From positions 1 through 31,964 of the forward strand of contig JAJDTN010000181.1 of NCBI GenBank assembly GCA_022827165.1: a stretch of DNA of 31,964 bases. The letters are read 5' to 3'. Source of the stretch: Candidatus Latescibacterota bacterium (GTDB lineage Bacteria > Latescibacterota > UBA2968 > UBA8231). The notes under the pieces were generated by a model. It saw only the letters and a list, made by a program, of their open reading frames with translations, searched no databases and was not told the origin of the DNA. Below are positions 7,634-17,024 of the stretch, one piece after another (position 1 is the first letter of the stretch; each line of letters begins with the position of its first letter). The translations under genes were made by a program, and so were the position numbers.

Positions 7634-8841
7634 CGGACATCGGTAGAACCTTGACCCTGGTCGCCGGACTCGGGCTGCTGGCCGGAGCCGGAGCGCAGGA
7701 GCCGGCGGCGCTCGAGATCGATCTCTTCGACACGCCGAACGACGACGGCGGCAGCCTGACCCTGACCTGGCGCGCCGATGCCGCCCCCGCGGGCAGCCGC
7801 TACCGCGTCTACCTCGCCGAATTGCCGGCGGGCCCCTTCCACGTGGCCGCCGAGACCATGGCCCCCGGGCTGATGTCGGACGAGCCGGCCCTCTTCGGCC
7901 GCGATCCCGCCAACGCCGACCGCTACGTGCTTCACCTCACGGGCTACACGCCCGAGGGGCAGGAGAAGCCGAGGGCCCTCGAAGACGGCACGACGTACCA
8001 GGTTCGTCTGGTGGCGGGGGACGGCGGCGCGGAGCGGCGCAGCGAGGTGGCGGCGGCGGCGCCCGCCGCCAACCTGTTCAACACCGCCAAGCTGAACAAC
8101 CTCGTCCTCGCCGTGGCCCTGTCGGTGGTGATCCTACTGTTCATCGCCGTGGCCCGGCGCCGGGAGCTGTACATCCGGCGCATCGGGGGCCTGGAAGCCC
8201 TCGACGAGGCCCTGGGGCGGGCCACCGAGATGGGCCGGTCGGTGCTGTTCGTCCACGGCCTGAAGGGCATGGACCAGATCCCGACGATCGCCGCCGTCAA
8301 CATCCTCGGGCGGGTGGCGCGGCGCACGGCGCGCCTCGACGCCGAGCTGCGGGTGGCCAACGTCGACCCCGTGGTCATGTCGGTGAGCCAGGAGGTGGTG
8401 AAGGAGGCCTGCCTGGAGGAGGGCCGGCCCGACGCCTACCGGCCGGGGGACGTGTTCATGGCCGGCACCGAGCAGTTCTCCTACGCCGCGGCCCTGGAGG
8501 GCATCATGGTCCGCGACCGCCCCGCGGCGCACATCATGATGGGCTACTTCTACGCCGAGTCGCTGCTCCTCACCGAGACGGGCAGCACTACCGGGGCCAT
8601 CCAGATCGCCGGCACCGACGCCTACACGCAGCTGCCGTTCTTCGTCACCACCTGCGACTACACCCTGATGGGGGAGGAGCTCTACGCCGCCAGCGCCTAC
8701 CTGTCGAAGGAGCCGCGCCTCCTCGGCAGCCTCCGCGGCCAGGACGTGGGCAAGGCGGTGCTCATCCTCGTGCTCATCGCCGGCACCGCCCTGTCCACGG
8801 CCGGCGTCGACTTCCTGACCCACCTGTCCGCCTCCCTGTGA
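7630..8841 (+). CDS. Exported Fn3-like domain, transmembrane helix and conserved inner domain (DUF6754-like)
   Basis: 403 aa; the ATG overlaps the previous stop (ATGA). Predicted order: signal peptide (1-22), fibronectin-III-like beta domain outside the cytoplasmic membrane (about 28-143, with SLTLTWRAD and TYQVRLVAG), transmembrane helix (157-175) followed by RRREL, a large cytoplasmic alpha/beta domain (about 180-370), and a final hydrophobic helix (about 375-394). The inner domain has repeated Gly/Thr-rich turns, such as GYFYAESLLLTETGS and IQIAGTDAYTQLPFF. From memory this resembles the family annotated DUF6754; I could not check. Function unknown. It could carry an outside signal or structural link to the cytoplasmic ATPase of the same operon. 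Confidence 0.8.
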   Translation: MTDIGRTLTLVAGLGLLAGAGAQEPAALEIDLFDTPNDDGGSLTLTWRADAAPAGSRYRVYLAELPAGPFHVAAETMAPGLMSDEPALFGRDPANADRYVLHLTGYTPEGQEKPRALEDGTTYQVRLVAGDGGAERRSEVAAAAPAANLFNTAKLNNLVLAVALSVVILLFIAVARRRELYIRRIGGLEALDEALGRATEMGRSVLFVHGLKGMDQIPTIAAVNILGRVARRTARLDAELRVANVDPVVMSVSQEVVKEACLEEGRPDAYRPGDVFMAGTEQFSYAAALEGIMVRDRPAAHIMMGYFYAESLLLTETGSTTGAIQIAGTDAYTQLPFFVTTCDYTLMGEELYAASAYLSKEPRLLGSLRGQDVGKAVLILVLIAGTALSTAGVDFLTHLSASL

Positions 8842-8851
8842 GAGGAAGCCG

Positions 8852-9511
8852 ATGCCATTCCTGACACGGACCCTGCCCTTCGCCATCTGCTTCCTCTTCG
8901 GCGTCGCCGGCTTCGCCATCTTCTACAGCCCCCACCCCTATGCGGAAGAGACCACACAGGCCTTCGCCCTGTGGCTGCGGGTGGTCTCCGCCTTCGCCTA
9001 CTTCCTCGGTCTCTACAGCCTGCTCAACCTGCACTGGTCCAAGATCCGGCTGCGGCAGTCCGGCTGGGCCTACAGCCTGATCGTCTACATCAGCTTCGGC
9101 GTCATGTGCCTCTTCGTCCTCTACAACGAGGGCCACGGACCTCTCCAGGCGCAGTCGAAGACCGGCGCCTACCAGTGGATGTTCACCCACATCCACGTGG
9201 CCAGCTCGGCGACGATGTTCTCCACCCTCGCCTTCTTCATCTCCTCGGCGGCGTACCGCACCTTCCGGGCGCGCACCTCCGAGGCGGCGATCCTGCTGGT
9301 CTCGGCGGTGATCGTCATGCTCGGACGGGTGCCGATCGGGGGCTACCTGTCGGAGACCATCCCCGAGGCCATGCAGTGGCTCATGACGGTGCCCAACATG
9401 GCGGCCAAGCGCGGCATCCTGCTCGGCGTCAGTCTCGGCGCCATCGCCACCTCCCTGCGCATCATCTTCGGCATCGAGCGTTCCTACCTCGGCGGCGGGG
9501 GGGAGGAGTAG
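8852..9511 (+). CDS. Polytopic membrane protein, about six transmembrane helices
   Basis: 219 aa; AGAGGAAG precedes the ATG by a few bases. Hydrophobic segments lie at about 6-24, 40-60, 73-93, 117-139, 146-162 and 185-205. The loop with LYNEGHGPLQAQSKTGAYQW lies between helices 3 and 4, and HIHVASSATMFSTLAFF opens helix 4. Two histidines in HIH are conspicuous in a membrane helix start. I do not recognise the family. The stop is TAG. Two codons later, in the same frame, the next gene starts, so the pair is tightly spaced and coupled. Confidence 0.78.
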   Translation: MPFLTRTLPFAICFLFGVAGFAIFYSPHPYAEETTQAFALWLRVVSAFAYFLGLYSLLNLHWSKIRLRQSGWAYSLIVYISFGVMCLFVLYNEGHGPLQAQSKTGAYQWMFTHIHVASSATMFSTLAFFISSAAYRTFRARTSEAAILLVSAVIVMLGRVPIGGYLSETIPEAMQWLMTVPNMAAKRGILLGVSLGAIATSLRIIFGIERSYLGGGGEE

Positions 9512-9514
9512 ACC

Positions 9515-10345
9515 ATGGACCGGCTGATCAACCTGGACCGCCGCTTCATCTTCGTCTTCGTCTTCCTGGGCGTGGCCATCCCCCTGCTCGTGGACATCCC
9601 CCTGCCGATCAAGCCGTCTCCCACGGTGCGCTCGGTGTACGACGAGATCGAGAGAGTGGCCGCCGAGGACGCCGGCCGGCCGGTGCTGGTCTCGTTCTCG
9701 TACGGCGCCAGCACCGAGCCGGAGATGGTACCGATGACCCGCGCCGTCCTGCGCCACCTCTTCCAGCGCGGGCTGAAGGTGGTCGGCATCTGCCTGTGGC
9801 CCGATGCGGTGGGGCTCGCCCAGCCGGAGATGGACGAGCTGGCCGCCGAGTTCGGCCGCCGGTACGGGGTCGACTACGCTTTCCTTGGCTACAAGATCGG
9901 CTATCAGGCGGTGGTGCTGAACATGGGGCAGAGCGTGGCCGACACCTTCCCCTTCGACACCGAGGGGACCCCGGTGGGCGACCTGCCGGTGCTGGCGGGG
10001 GTGGAGAGCCTGAAGGACTTCTCCTTCGTCTTCGACTTCGCCGCCGGCGATTCCATGGAGTTCTGGTGGATCCCGTACGGCCAGGAGAAGCACCGGTTCC
10101 CCTTCGGCGGGGGCTGCACGGCGGTGATGGCCCCCGACCTCTACCCCTTCCTGCAGTCGGGGCAGCTCGTGGGCCTCCTCGGCGGGCTGGCCGGGGCCGC
10201 CGAGTACGAGACGCTGGTGGACGCGCCCGGCCGAGCCACCGACGGCATGCAGCCGCAGTCCGTGACCCACGTGATCATCGTCCTGTTCATCATCCTGGGC
10301 AATATCGCCTACTTCGCCTCCCGCCGGCGGGACAGGCAGGCCTGA
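9515..10345 (+). CDS. Membrane protein anchored at both ends with a large external alpha/beta domain
   Basis: 276 aa; a strong GGGGGAGGAG ribosome-binding site lies just before the TAG of the upstream gene. An N-terminal helix (about 11-26) and a C-terminal helix (253-268, followed by RRRDR) flank a soluble domain of about 220 residues. It has alternating strands and helices (VLVSFSYGAS, LKVVGICLWPDA, VDYAFLGYKIGY). With the C-terminal Arg cluster inside, the domain would face the periplasm. No enzyme motif is recognised. It is the sixth gene of the MutL-type operon. Confidence 0.78.
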   Translation: MDRLINLDRRFIFVFVFLGVAIPLLVDIPLPIKPSPTVRSVYDEIERVAAEDAGRPVLVSFSYGASTEPEMVPMTRAVLRHLFQRGLKVVGICLWPDAVGLAQPEMDELAAEFGRRYGVDYAFLGYKIGYQAVVLNMGQSVADTFPFDTEGTPVGDLPVLAGVESLKDFSFVFDFAAGDSMEFWWIPYGQEKHRFPFGGGCTAVMAPDLYPFLQSGQLVGLLGGLAGAAEYETLVDAPGRATDGMQPQSVTHVIIVLFIILGNIAYFASRRRDRQA

Positions 10346-10352
10346 GGACGCC

Positions 10353-11075
10353 ATGACTCGAGACCTCTACCTGTTCGCCGGCTTCGTCGCCCTCTTCGCC
10401 GCGGCCAACGCCGTGCTCATCGGCAACGGACTGCTGCAGGCCGACCGGGAGGGGGCGGGCGTCATCGTCGCCGCCGGGTTCACGCTGGCCCTGTACAGCT
10501 TCCTCTACAAGGACAATCCCCTGTTCAAGGCCGCCGAGCATGTGTACGTGGGCGTCGCCGCGGCGTATGTCTTCGGCATCACCTGGTACAACGTCTTCCT
10601 CGACGACATCATCCGGACCTACGCCGATCTGGACGGCGGCGGCGGCGGACACGACCCCTGGGTGATGCTGTTCCCCACCCTCCTGGGCGTGCTGATGCTC
10701 ACCCGGTTCTCGCGCCGCTTCGGCTGGCTCAGCCGGCTCTCCTTCGCCTTCGTCGTCGGCGTGGGCGCCGGCCTCACCATCCCCCGGTACCTGTCCTCTT
10801 TCGTCCTGGGGCAGATCGAGCCCAGCCTGGCGCCCATCACCCTCTCCTGGGAGGGGTTCAACCTGCTGCTGATCCTGGTGGGGGTCCTGACCGTGCTCAT
10901 CTACTTCTTCTTCTCCGTGGAGCACACCGGGGCCGTTGGCACCGCCTCCAAGGTCGGCATCTGGTTCCTGATGATCTCCTTCGGAGCCTCCTTCGGGTAC
11001 ACGGTCATGGCCCGCCTGTCCCTGCTCATCGGGCGGGTCCGCTTTCTGCTCGACGACTGGCTGAACCTGATGTAG
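10353..11075 (+). CDS. Polytopic membrane protein, about seven transmembrane helices
   Basis: 240 aa, last gene of the plus-strand operon, 7 bases after the previous one. Predicted helices: about 5-23, 36-50, 64-88, 103-112, 127-146, 164-189 and 200-220. A Gly-rich loop (DLDGGGGG) lies after helix 3. No family recognised. Together with the 8852 and 9515 products it would form the membrane part of the putative complex. It ends 23 bases from the convergent oppF gene, with a hairpin between them. Confidence 0.76.
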   Translation: MTRDLYLFAGFVALFAAANAVLIGNGLLQADREGAGVIVAAGFTLALYSFLYKDNPLFKAAEHVYVGVAAAYVFGITWYNVFLDDIIRTYADLDGGGGGHDPWVMLFPTLLGVLMLTRFSRRFGWLSRLSFAFVVGVGAGLTIPRYLSSFVLGQIEPSLAPITLSWEGFNLLLILVGVLTVLIYFFFSVEHTGAVGTASKVGIWFLMISFGASFGYTVMARLSLLIGRVRFLLDDWLNLM

Positions 11076-11078
11076 GGG

Positions 11079-11094
11079 CGCGGCGGGCGCCGCG
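11079..11094. terminator. Bidirectional hairpin between convergent operons
   Basis: CGCGGCG-GG-CGCCGCG, a perfect 7-bp GC stem in the 22-base gap between the plus operon (ends 11075) and the minus operon (ends 11098). On the plus strand TCTTC follows, a poor U-tract. Placement supports a shared terminator. Confidence 0.55.
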
Positions 11095-11097
11095 TCT

Positions 11098-12071
<974 letters not shown>

Positions 12072-12075
<4 letters not shown>

Positions 12076-13046
12076 ACCGCCTCCAGGGGATAGTGGCAGG
12101 CGGCCAGGTGGCCGTCGGCGACCGGTTCCAGGGGCGGGTCCTGGCGGCGGCAGAGCTCCTCGGCGCGGGGACAGCGGTCGGCGAAGCGGCAGCCCGGCGG
12201 CGGATCGAGGAGCGAAGGGACGACCCCCTCGATGGTGGGCACGCCGTCGCCCCGGGTCCGGCCCGGACGCAGGATGCTGTCGAGGAGGCCCCGCGTATAG
12301 GGGTGGCGGCTGCCCTCGAAGAGCTCGATGACGCCGCAGCGCTCCACCACCTTGCCGGCGTACATGACCACCACCTCGTCGCAGGTCTCGGCCACGACCC
12401 CCATGTCGTGGGTGATGAGCAGGATGGCGGTGCCCAGCTCCCTCTGCAGCTGCTTCATCAGGTGCAGGATCTGGGCCTGCACGGTCACGTCGAGGGCGGT
12501 GGTCGGCTCGTCGGCGATGAGCAGGTCGGGCTCGCACATGAGGGCCATGGCGATCATGATTCGCTGCTTCATGCCGCCGCTGAGCTCGTGGGGGTACTGG
12601 TCCAGCCGGCTCTCGGCGTCGGCGATGCCCACGCGCTGCAGCATCTCCGCCATGCGCGCGCCAGCGGCCTCTCCCTGCAGGCCGAAGCGCTTCTCCAGGA
12701 CCTCCCCGAGCTGCCGGCGCACGGTGAAGACCGGGTTGAGGGAGGTCATGGGGTCCTGGAAGATCATGGCGATCTCCCGGCCGCGGATCGCCGGCATCTC
12801 GTCGGGGTCGACGGCGAGCAGGTCCCTCCCCTTCCACAGGACCCGTCCGTCCTCGATGCGCCCGGGCGGGTCGGGGATCAGGCGCATCACCGACATGGCG
12901 CTGACGCTCTTGCCGCACCCGGACTCGCCGACGATCCCCACGGTGGCGCCGGCGCGCACCTCGAAGGAGACGCCGTCCACCGCCTGCACGACGCCGTCCT
13001 CCGTGCGGAAGACGGTGCGCAGGTCCTCGACTCGCAGAAGCGCCAT
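12072..13046 (-). CDS. oppD: Peptide ABC transporter ATPase (OppD/DppD type)
   Basis: 324 aa from ATG 13046. Walker A GESGCGKS (40-47), Q-loop IFQDPMTSLNP, signature LSGGMKQR, Walker B LLIADEPTTALD and switch His LLITHDMGV are present. The C-terminal peptide-transporter extension has CRFADRCPRAEELC. MTSLNP and GGMKQR are typical of the D-type ATPase, and SSLNP and GGQRQR of the F-type partner. The gene lies 16 bases after the solute-binding protein gene and overlaps oppF, so all five transporter genes form one operon. Confidence 0.94.
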
Positions 13047-13062
13047 GGGCGGAGCCGTCCGC

Positions 13063-14886
13063 CTACTCCGGGGCCGCGGCGGCGCGCAGGGCCGCCTCGA
13101 TGCGGTCCTTCACCCGGTAGGGGTCGATGTCGACGCCCGGGTCCTCGCCGAGGGAACGGCCCTCGGCCATCGCTTCCCGCAGCCTTTCCCGCCGGTCCTC
13201 GTCGACCCAGAAGACCTGCCAGTCCGTCATCTGCTGGGTGCGCTTGGGGAAGTAGAACTCCGGGAAGCGGAGGTGGTCCCAGTGCAGGAGCCGCATGAAG
13301 GGCGCGTGCCAGAAGGGCACGTAGAAGGCCTCGTCCTGGACGATGGCGTCGAGGTCGTGCATCGCCGCCAAGCGGCGCCCCTTGTCGGTGTCGAAGCGGT
13401 AGACGTCGATGAGGGAGTCGGTGTGCGCGGTCCCGAAGGCCCAGACGTTGTTGTTGTTCTTCGACTCCTTGAAGACGGTGGAGAAGAACTGGTGGGGGAG
13501 CGGGAAGAGGCCGGCGGTGCGCCCCATGATCGTCATCTCGTACTCGCGCTCCAGGCCGTTGCGGAAGGCGGTGCCGGGCTCCAGCAGGCGCAGGGACATG
13601 TCGACGCCGAAGCGCTGGAAGGTCTGCTTGACGACGGTCATGTGGCGCTCCAGGCCCTTGCTGCCGTAGGAGAGGGTGAAAGCGGCGCGGGTGCCCTCGC
13701 CGTCGACGAGAATGCCGTCCTCGCCGCGGCGGGTGAAGCCCGCCGCCTTCAGGTGCTCGCGCGCCTTGCGGGGGTCGAAGCCGTACGGCACCAGGTCCCG
13801 GTTCTCGTACTCGGTGCCGGTGAAGGCCGAGACCTGCCGGTAGTAGGCATTGTGCATCAGCTTGGAGTTGATCTCGTCGAAGTGGAAGAGGTACTGGATC
13901 GCCTTGCGGAAGTCCTTGTTCCGGAAGATCGGCCGCTCGAGGTTCATGGCGAAGCCGTACACGCCCTGGGGAAAGTCGATGAAGAGCCGCTTGCGGTGGG
14001 CCCAGCCCTGCTGCAGGGCCTCGAAGTCCATCTCCTCGGCCCACATGCGGGCCGTGTTCACGCTGTAGTAGTCGAGCTCTCCCTTCTTGAAGAAGTCGAA
14101 GGCGCGGTCCGTGTCGTCGATGACGCGCACGTGGATGCGGTCGACGTTGTAGAGGCCCCGCATGTAGTGCTCATCCCGGCCCCACCAGTCCTTCAGGCGT
14201 TCGAAGACGACGTACTGCCCCGGCACCCGCTCGGTGAGCACGTAGGCGCCCTGCACCGGCAGGACGGCGTCGTTGTAGCGGTCGGGAAACCCCTCCTCGA
14301 GGGTGACGGCGTGCCTCGGGGTGGCCCAGAGAGCGAACATGTCCAGGGGACGCCAGCTCTCGAACCGGCCCACCACCTTGAGCACGTGAGGTTCCAGGGC
14401 GACGACCTCCTCGAAGTAGTCCTCGGCGTACTGGTTGAAGAAGGGGTCGACGATGTGCTCGCTGCGCATCATCTGCCAGGTGTGCACGTAGTCCTCGGCC
14501 GTGATCGGCCTGCCGTCGCTCCAGCGGGCGTCGGGATCGAGCCTGTAGTAGATGGTGCGCCCGTCCTCCTGCACCGACCAGTGGGTGGCCATGACCGGGA
14601 TGTGGCGGTCCGTCGTGGGGTGGCGCGTGACCATGGTCAGGGCCATGGTGAAGGCCCGCTTCCAGGCGGCGAAGGCGTCGTTGGCGTTGGGACCGACGAT
14701 GCGCAGGGTCAGGGGGTAGGCGGTCATGAAGGTGCGGAACTCGCCCCCCTTGCGGGCGGCGGCATCGCCGATGGGCGGGTCGTCGGTGTTGGTCTCCCAC
14801 TCGATGGCGGAGAGATCCTCGGCGCCGCCACGGGCGCCCAGGGCGAGGAGGAGCAGGGGGATGATGAGAGGGAAGCGGCGCCCCAT
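13063..14886 (-). CDS. yejA: Peptide-binding protein of a Yej-type ABC importer
   Basis: 607 aa, extracytoplasmic solute-binding protein family 5. The N-terminal signal peptide is about 1-20 (FPLIIPLLLLALG, no lipobox Cys), so it is soluble in the periplasm rather than lipid-anchored. Family features include DDPPIGDAAARKGGEF near the mature N-terminus, RWSDGRPITAEDYVHTW and the NKDFRKAIQYLF region. It sits directly after the YejE-like permease gene (14 bases) and before oppD. The permeases resemble E. coli YejB/YejE (microcin C and peptide uptake), so a peptide substrate is likely; the exact ligand cannot be read from sequence. The stop is TAG. Confidence 0.88.
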   Translation of the reverse strand: MGRRFPLIIPLLLLALGARGGAEDLSAIEWETNTDDPPIGDAAARKGGEFRTFMTAYPLTLRIVGPNANDAFAAWKRAFTMALTMVTRHPTTDRHIPVMATHWSVQEDGRTIYYRLDPDARWSDGRPITAEDYVHTWQMMRSEHIVDPFFNQYAEDYFEEVVALEPHVLKVVGRFESWRPLDMFALWATPRHAVTLEEGFPDRYNDAVLPVQGAYVLTERVPGQYVVFERLKDWWGRDEHYMRGLYNVDRIHVRVIDDTDRAFDFFKKGELDYYSVNTARMWAEEMDFEALQQGWAHRKRLFIDFPQGVYGFAMNLERPIFRNKDFRKAIQYLFHFDEINSKLMHNAYYRQVSAFTGTEYENRDLVPYGFDPRKAREHLKAAGFTRRGEDGILVDGEGTRAAFTLSYGSKGLERHMTVVKQTFQRFGVDMSLRLLEPGTAFRNGLEREYEMTIMGRTAGLFPLPHQFFSTVFKESKNNNNVWAFGTAHTDSLIDVYRFDTDKGRRLAAMHDLDAIVQDEAFYVPFWHAPFMRLLHWDHLRFPEFYFPKRTQQMTDWQVFWVDEDRRERLREAMAEGRSLGEDPGVDIDPYRVKDRIEAALRAAAAPE

Positions 14887-14900
14887 GGCGGTCCTTTCGT

Positions 14901-15962
14901 CTATCGGTAGTGGGCGTACTGCTTGGGGTCGAAGGCCTCGCGGATCGACTCGCCCACGAGGGTCACCAGCACGAGGGTTGCGGAGAGGGCGGAGAAGGGG
15001 GCCACGGAGAGCCAGATCTTGTCGCGGTTCTGGCTGTCCAGGGCCTGGTCGATCATCTCGCCCCAGCTCGGCGTCGGCGCCGGCAGGCCGTAGCCGAGAT
15101 AGTCCAGGGCCGTCAGGGCGCTGATGGCGCCGACGAGGGCGAAGGGCGTGATCGTCACCAGCGGTGTCAGGCAGTTGGGCAGCAGGTGGCGGAAGATCAG
15201 CCGCCGGCGCGAGGCCCCGAAGGAGCGCGCCGCCAGGCAGTAGTCGCGCGTCTTCTCGCGGTAGACCTCGGTGCGCATGTAGTAGGTCATGCGGATCCAC
15301 TCGAAGAGGGCCATGATCACCAGCAGCAGCCCGAAACTGGGCTTGAAGAACGTGGCCAGGAGGATGACCACGTAGAGGAAGGGCAGGGTCGACCAGATCT
15401 CGATGAAGCGCTGGCTGAGGATGTCGAAGCGGCCGCCCACGAAGCCCTGCAGGGCGCCGATGGCGGTGCCCGCCGCCTGGCTGGTGAAGACCAGGGCCAC
15501 GGCAAAGAGGATGGAGATGCGGAAACCGTAGAGGAGCCGGGCGAAGACGTCCCGGCCCTGGGAGTCGGTGCCGAACCAGTGCCGGGAGTCGGGGGGGTTG
15601 GGCGGCGGATCTTCATAGCTGAAGTCGGGCTCGTAGGGGTCGAAGGGCACGACCGGCATCCACACCCAGTCGCCGCCGCCGGCCTCCCGGAACCGCGCCC
15701 GCAGGGCCGCGTAGTCGGCCTCGACGTCGTCGAAGCCGTACTCGTCCTGCTGGCCGAAGGTGGCCATGTCGTGGAAGCGGAAAGTGGGGAAGTAGTACTC
15801 CCCCTGGTAGTGGACGACGATGGCCCGCCGGTTGGCGACGTAGTTGGAGAGCAGGGACAGGACGGTGAGGCCCAGCAGGATCAGGAAGGAGACGTAGCCC
15901 CGGCGGATGCGGCGGAACCGTCGCAGGCGCAGGCGGGTGATCGGATCGAGGCGCGGGATCAT
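14901..15962 (-). CDS. yejE: ABC permease, YejE type (OppC family)
   Basis: 353 aa, inner-membrane permease. The N-terminus FRRIRRGYVSFLILLGL is followed by VVHYQGEYYFPTF, closely like E. coli YejE, which also has a long external stretch after helix 1 (here about residues 45-135) before the core. FGTDSQGRDVFARLLYG precedes the main five-helix core. The ATPase-contact EAA region is visible as CLAARSFGASRRRLIFRHLLPN. The ATG at 15962 overlaps the yejB stop by 4 bases. The stop is TAG. Confidence 0.92.
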   Translation of the reverse strand: MIPRLDPITRLRLRRFRRIRRGYVSFLILLGLTVLSLLSNYVANRRAIVVHYQGEYYFPTFRFHDMATFGQQDEYGFDDVEADYAALRARFREAGGGDWVWMPVVPFDPYEPDFSYEDPPPNPPDSRHWFGTDSQGRDVFARLLYGFRISILFAVALVFTSQAAGTAIGALQGFVGGRFDILSQRFIEIWSTLPFLYVVILLATFFKPSFGLLLVIMALFEWIRMTYYMRTEVYREKTRDYCLAARSFGASRRRLIFRHLLPNCLTPLVTITPFALVGAISALTALDYLGYGLPAPTPSWGEMIDQALDSQNRDKIWLSVAPFSALSATLVLVTLVGESIREAFDPKQYAHYR

Positions 15963-17014
15963 TCGCCGAACCGCACGCGCGGGTCGACCCAGGCCACGCA
16001 CAGGTCGCTGAGCAGGTTGCCCACGAGGAGCAGGACGGAGGAGATGAAGATGTAGCCCATGACCACAGGGTAGTCGCGCGCCGTGATGGCCTCGAAGAAC
16101 AGCAGGCCCATGCCGGGGATCCCGAAGACCCGCTCGATGAGCAGGGAACCGGCGAGGATCAGGGAGATGTTGTTGCCGAAGCTGGTGGCGATGGGGATGA
16201 GCGAGTTGCGCAGGGCGTGGACGAAGACCGAGCGCCTCCAGGTCATGCCCTTGGCGAGAGCGGTCTTGACGTAGTCGGCGCCCATGTTCTCCAGCAGGCT
16301 GTTCTTCATGAGGATGGTCATGAAGGCGAAGAGGCTGATGGCGAAGCAGAGGACGGGCAGGGCCGTGTGGTGCAGGCGGTCGAGGATCTTGCCGGAGAAG
16401 CTCAGGTCGGCGAAGCCCTGGCTCTCGAACCCGGCCAGGGGAAACCAGTCCCGCTGCACGGCGAAGAGGGCCAGCAGCACGGCCCCCAGGGCGTACCCCG
16501 GGATGGCGTACCCGAGGAAGATGACGAAGGAGGTGAGGTTGTCGAAGTGACTCTTGTGGCGCAGGGCCTTGAGGATGCCGAGGGGGATGCAGATCGAATA
16601 GGTCAGCAGGAAGGCGATGCCGCCGAAGTAGATGGAGACGGGCATGCGGCTGACGATGAGGTCCTCCACCGGCATGGTGTAGCGGAAGGAATCGCCCAGG
16701 TCGAGGGTGGCCAGGTTCGCCAGGTAGAGGCCGTAGCGCACCAGCAGGGGACGGTCGAAGCCGTAGTACCGCTGCAGGCTTTCCAGGTCGGCCTGGGGAA
16801 TCTCGATGGAGGAGAGGCGCCCGCCGCCCGCGGCTCCGGCCTCTCCCGCCGGGTCGGCCCCGGCGATGCGCATCCGCATCTGATCGATGGGACCGCCGGG
16901 CACGAACTGGCACAGGAGGAAGACCAGGAAGGTGATGCCCAGCAGGGTGGGCAGGATCAGGAGCAGGCGCCGGAGGACGTACTGGCGCAGGGCGTGGGCG
17001 CGCGATACGGGCAT
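15959..17014 (-). CDS. yejB: ABC permease, YejB type (OppB family)
   Basis: 351 aa inner-membrane permease. It starts with YVLRRLLLILPTLLGITFLVF and FVPGGPIDQ, the standard OppB N-terminus. A Gly/Ala-rich loop (about 50-65, as in YejB) precedes RYYGFDRPLLVRYG. The coupling region is VKTALAKGMTWRRSVFVHALRN, and the end is VDPRVRFGE. Six helices are expected. It pairs with YejE, whose start it overlaps. It is the first transporter gene, 10 bases after the TPR lipoprotein gene. Confidence 0.93.
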   Translation of the reverse strand: MPVSRAHALRQYVLRRLLLILPTLLGITFLVFLLCQFVPGGPIDQMRMRIAGADPAGEAGAAGGGRLSSIEIPQADLESLQRYYGFDRPLLVRYGLYLANLATLDLGDSFRYTMPVEDLIVSRMPVSIYFGGIAFLLTYSICIPLGILKALRHKSHFDNLTSFVIFLGYAIPGYALGAVLLALFAVQRDWFPLAGFESQGFADLSFSGKILDRLHHTALPVLCFAISLFAFMTILMKNSLLENMGADYVKTALAKGMTWRRSVFVHALRNSLIPIATSFGNNISLILAGSLLIERVFGIPGMGLLFFEAITARDYPVVMGYIFISSVLLLVGNLLSDLCVAWVDPRVRFGE

Positions 17015-17024
17015 TTCCGCGACG

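Noticed and set aside
12328..14910. 860-codon open frame on the plus strand, antisense to oppD and yejA
   Set aside because: Opposite to two well-supported transporter genes; composition reflects high-GC third-position bias, and no domain is recognisable.
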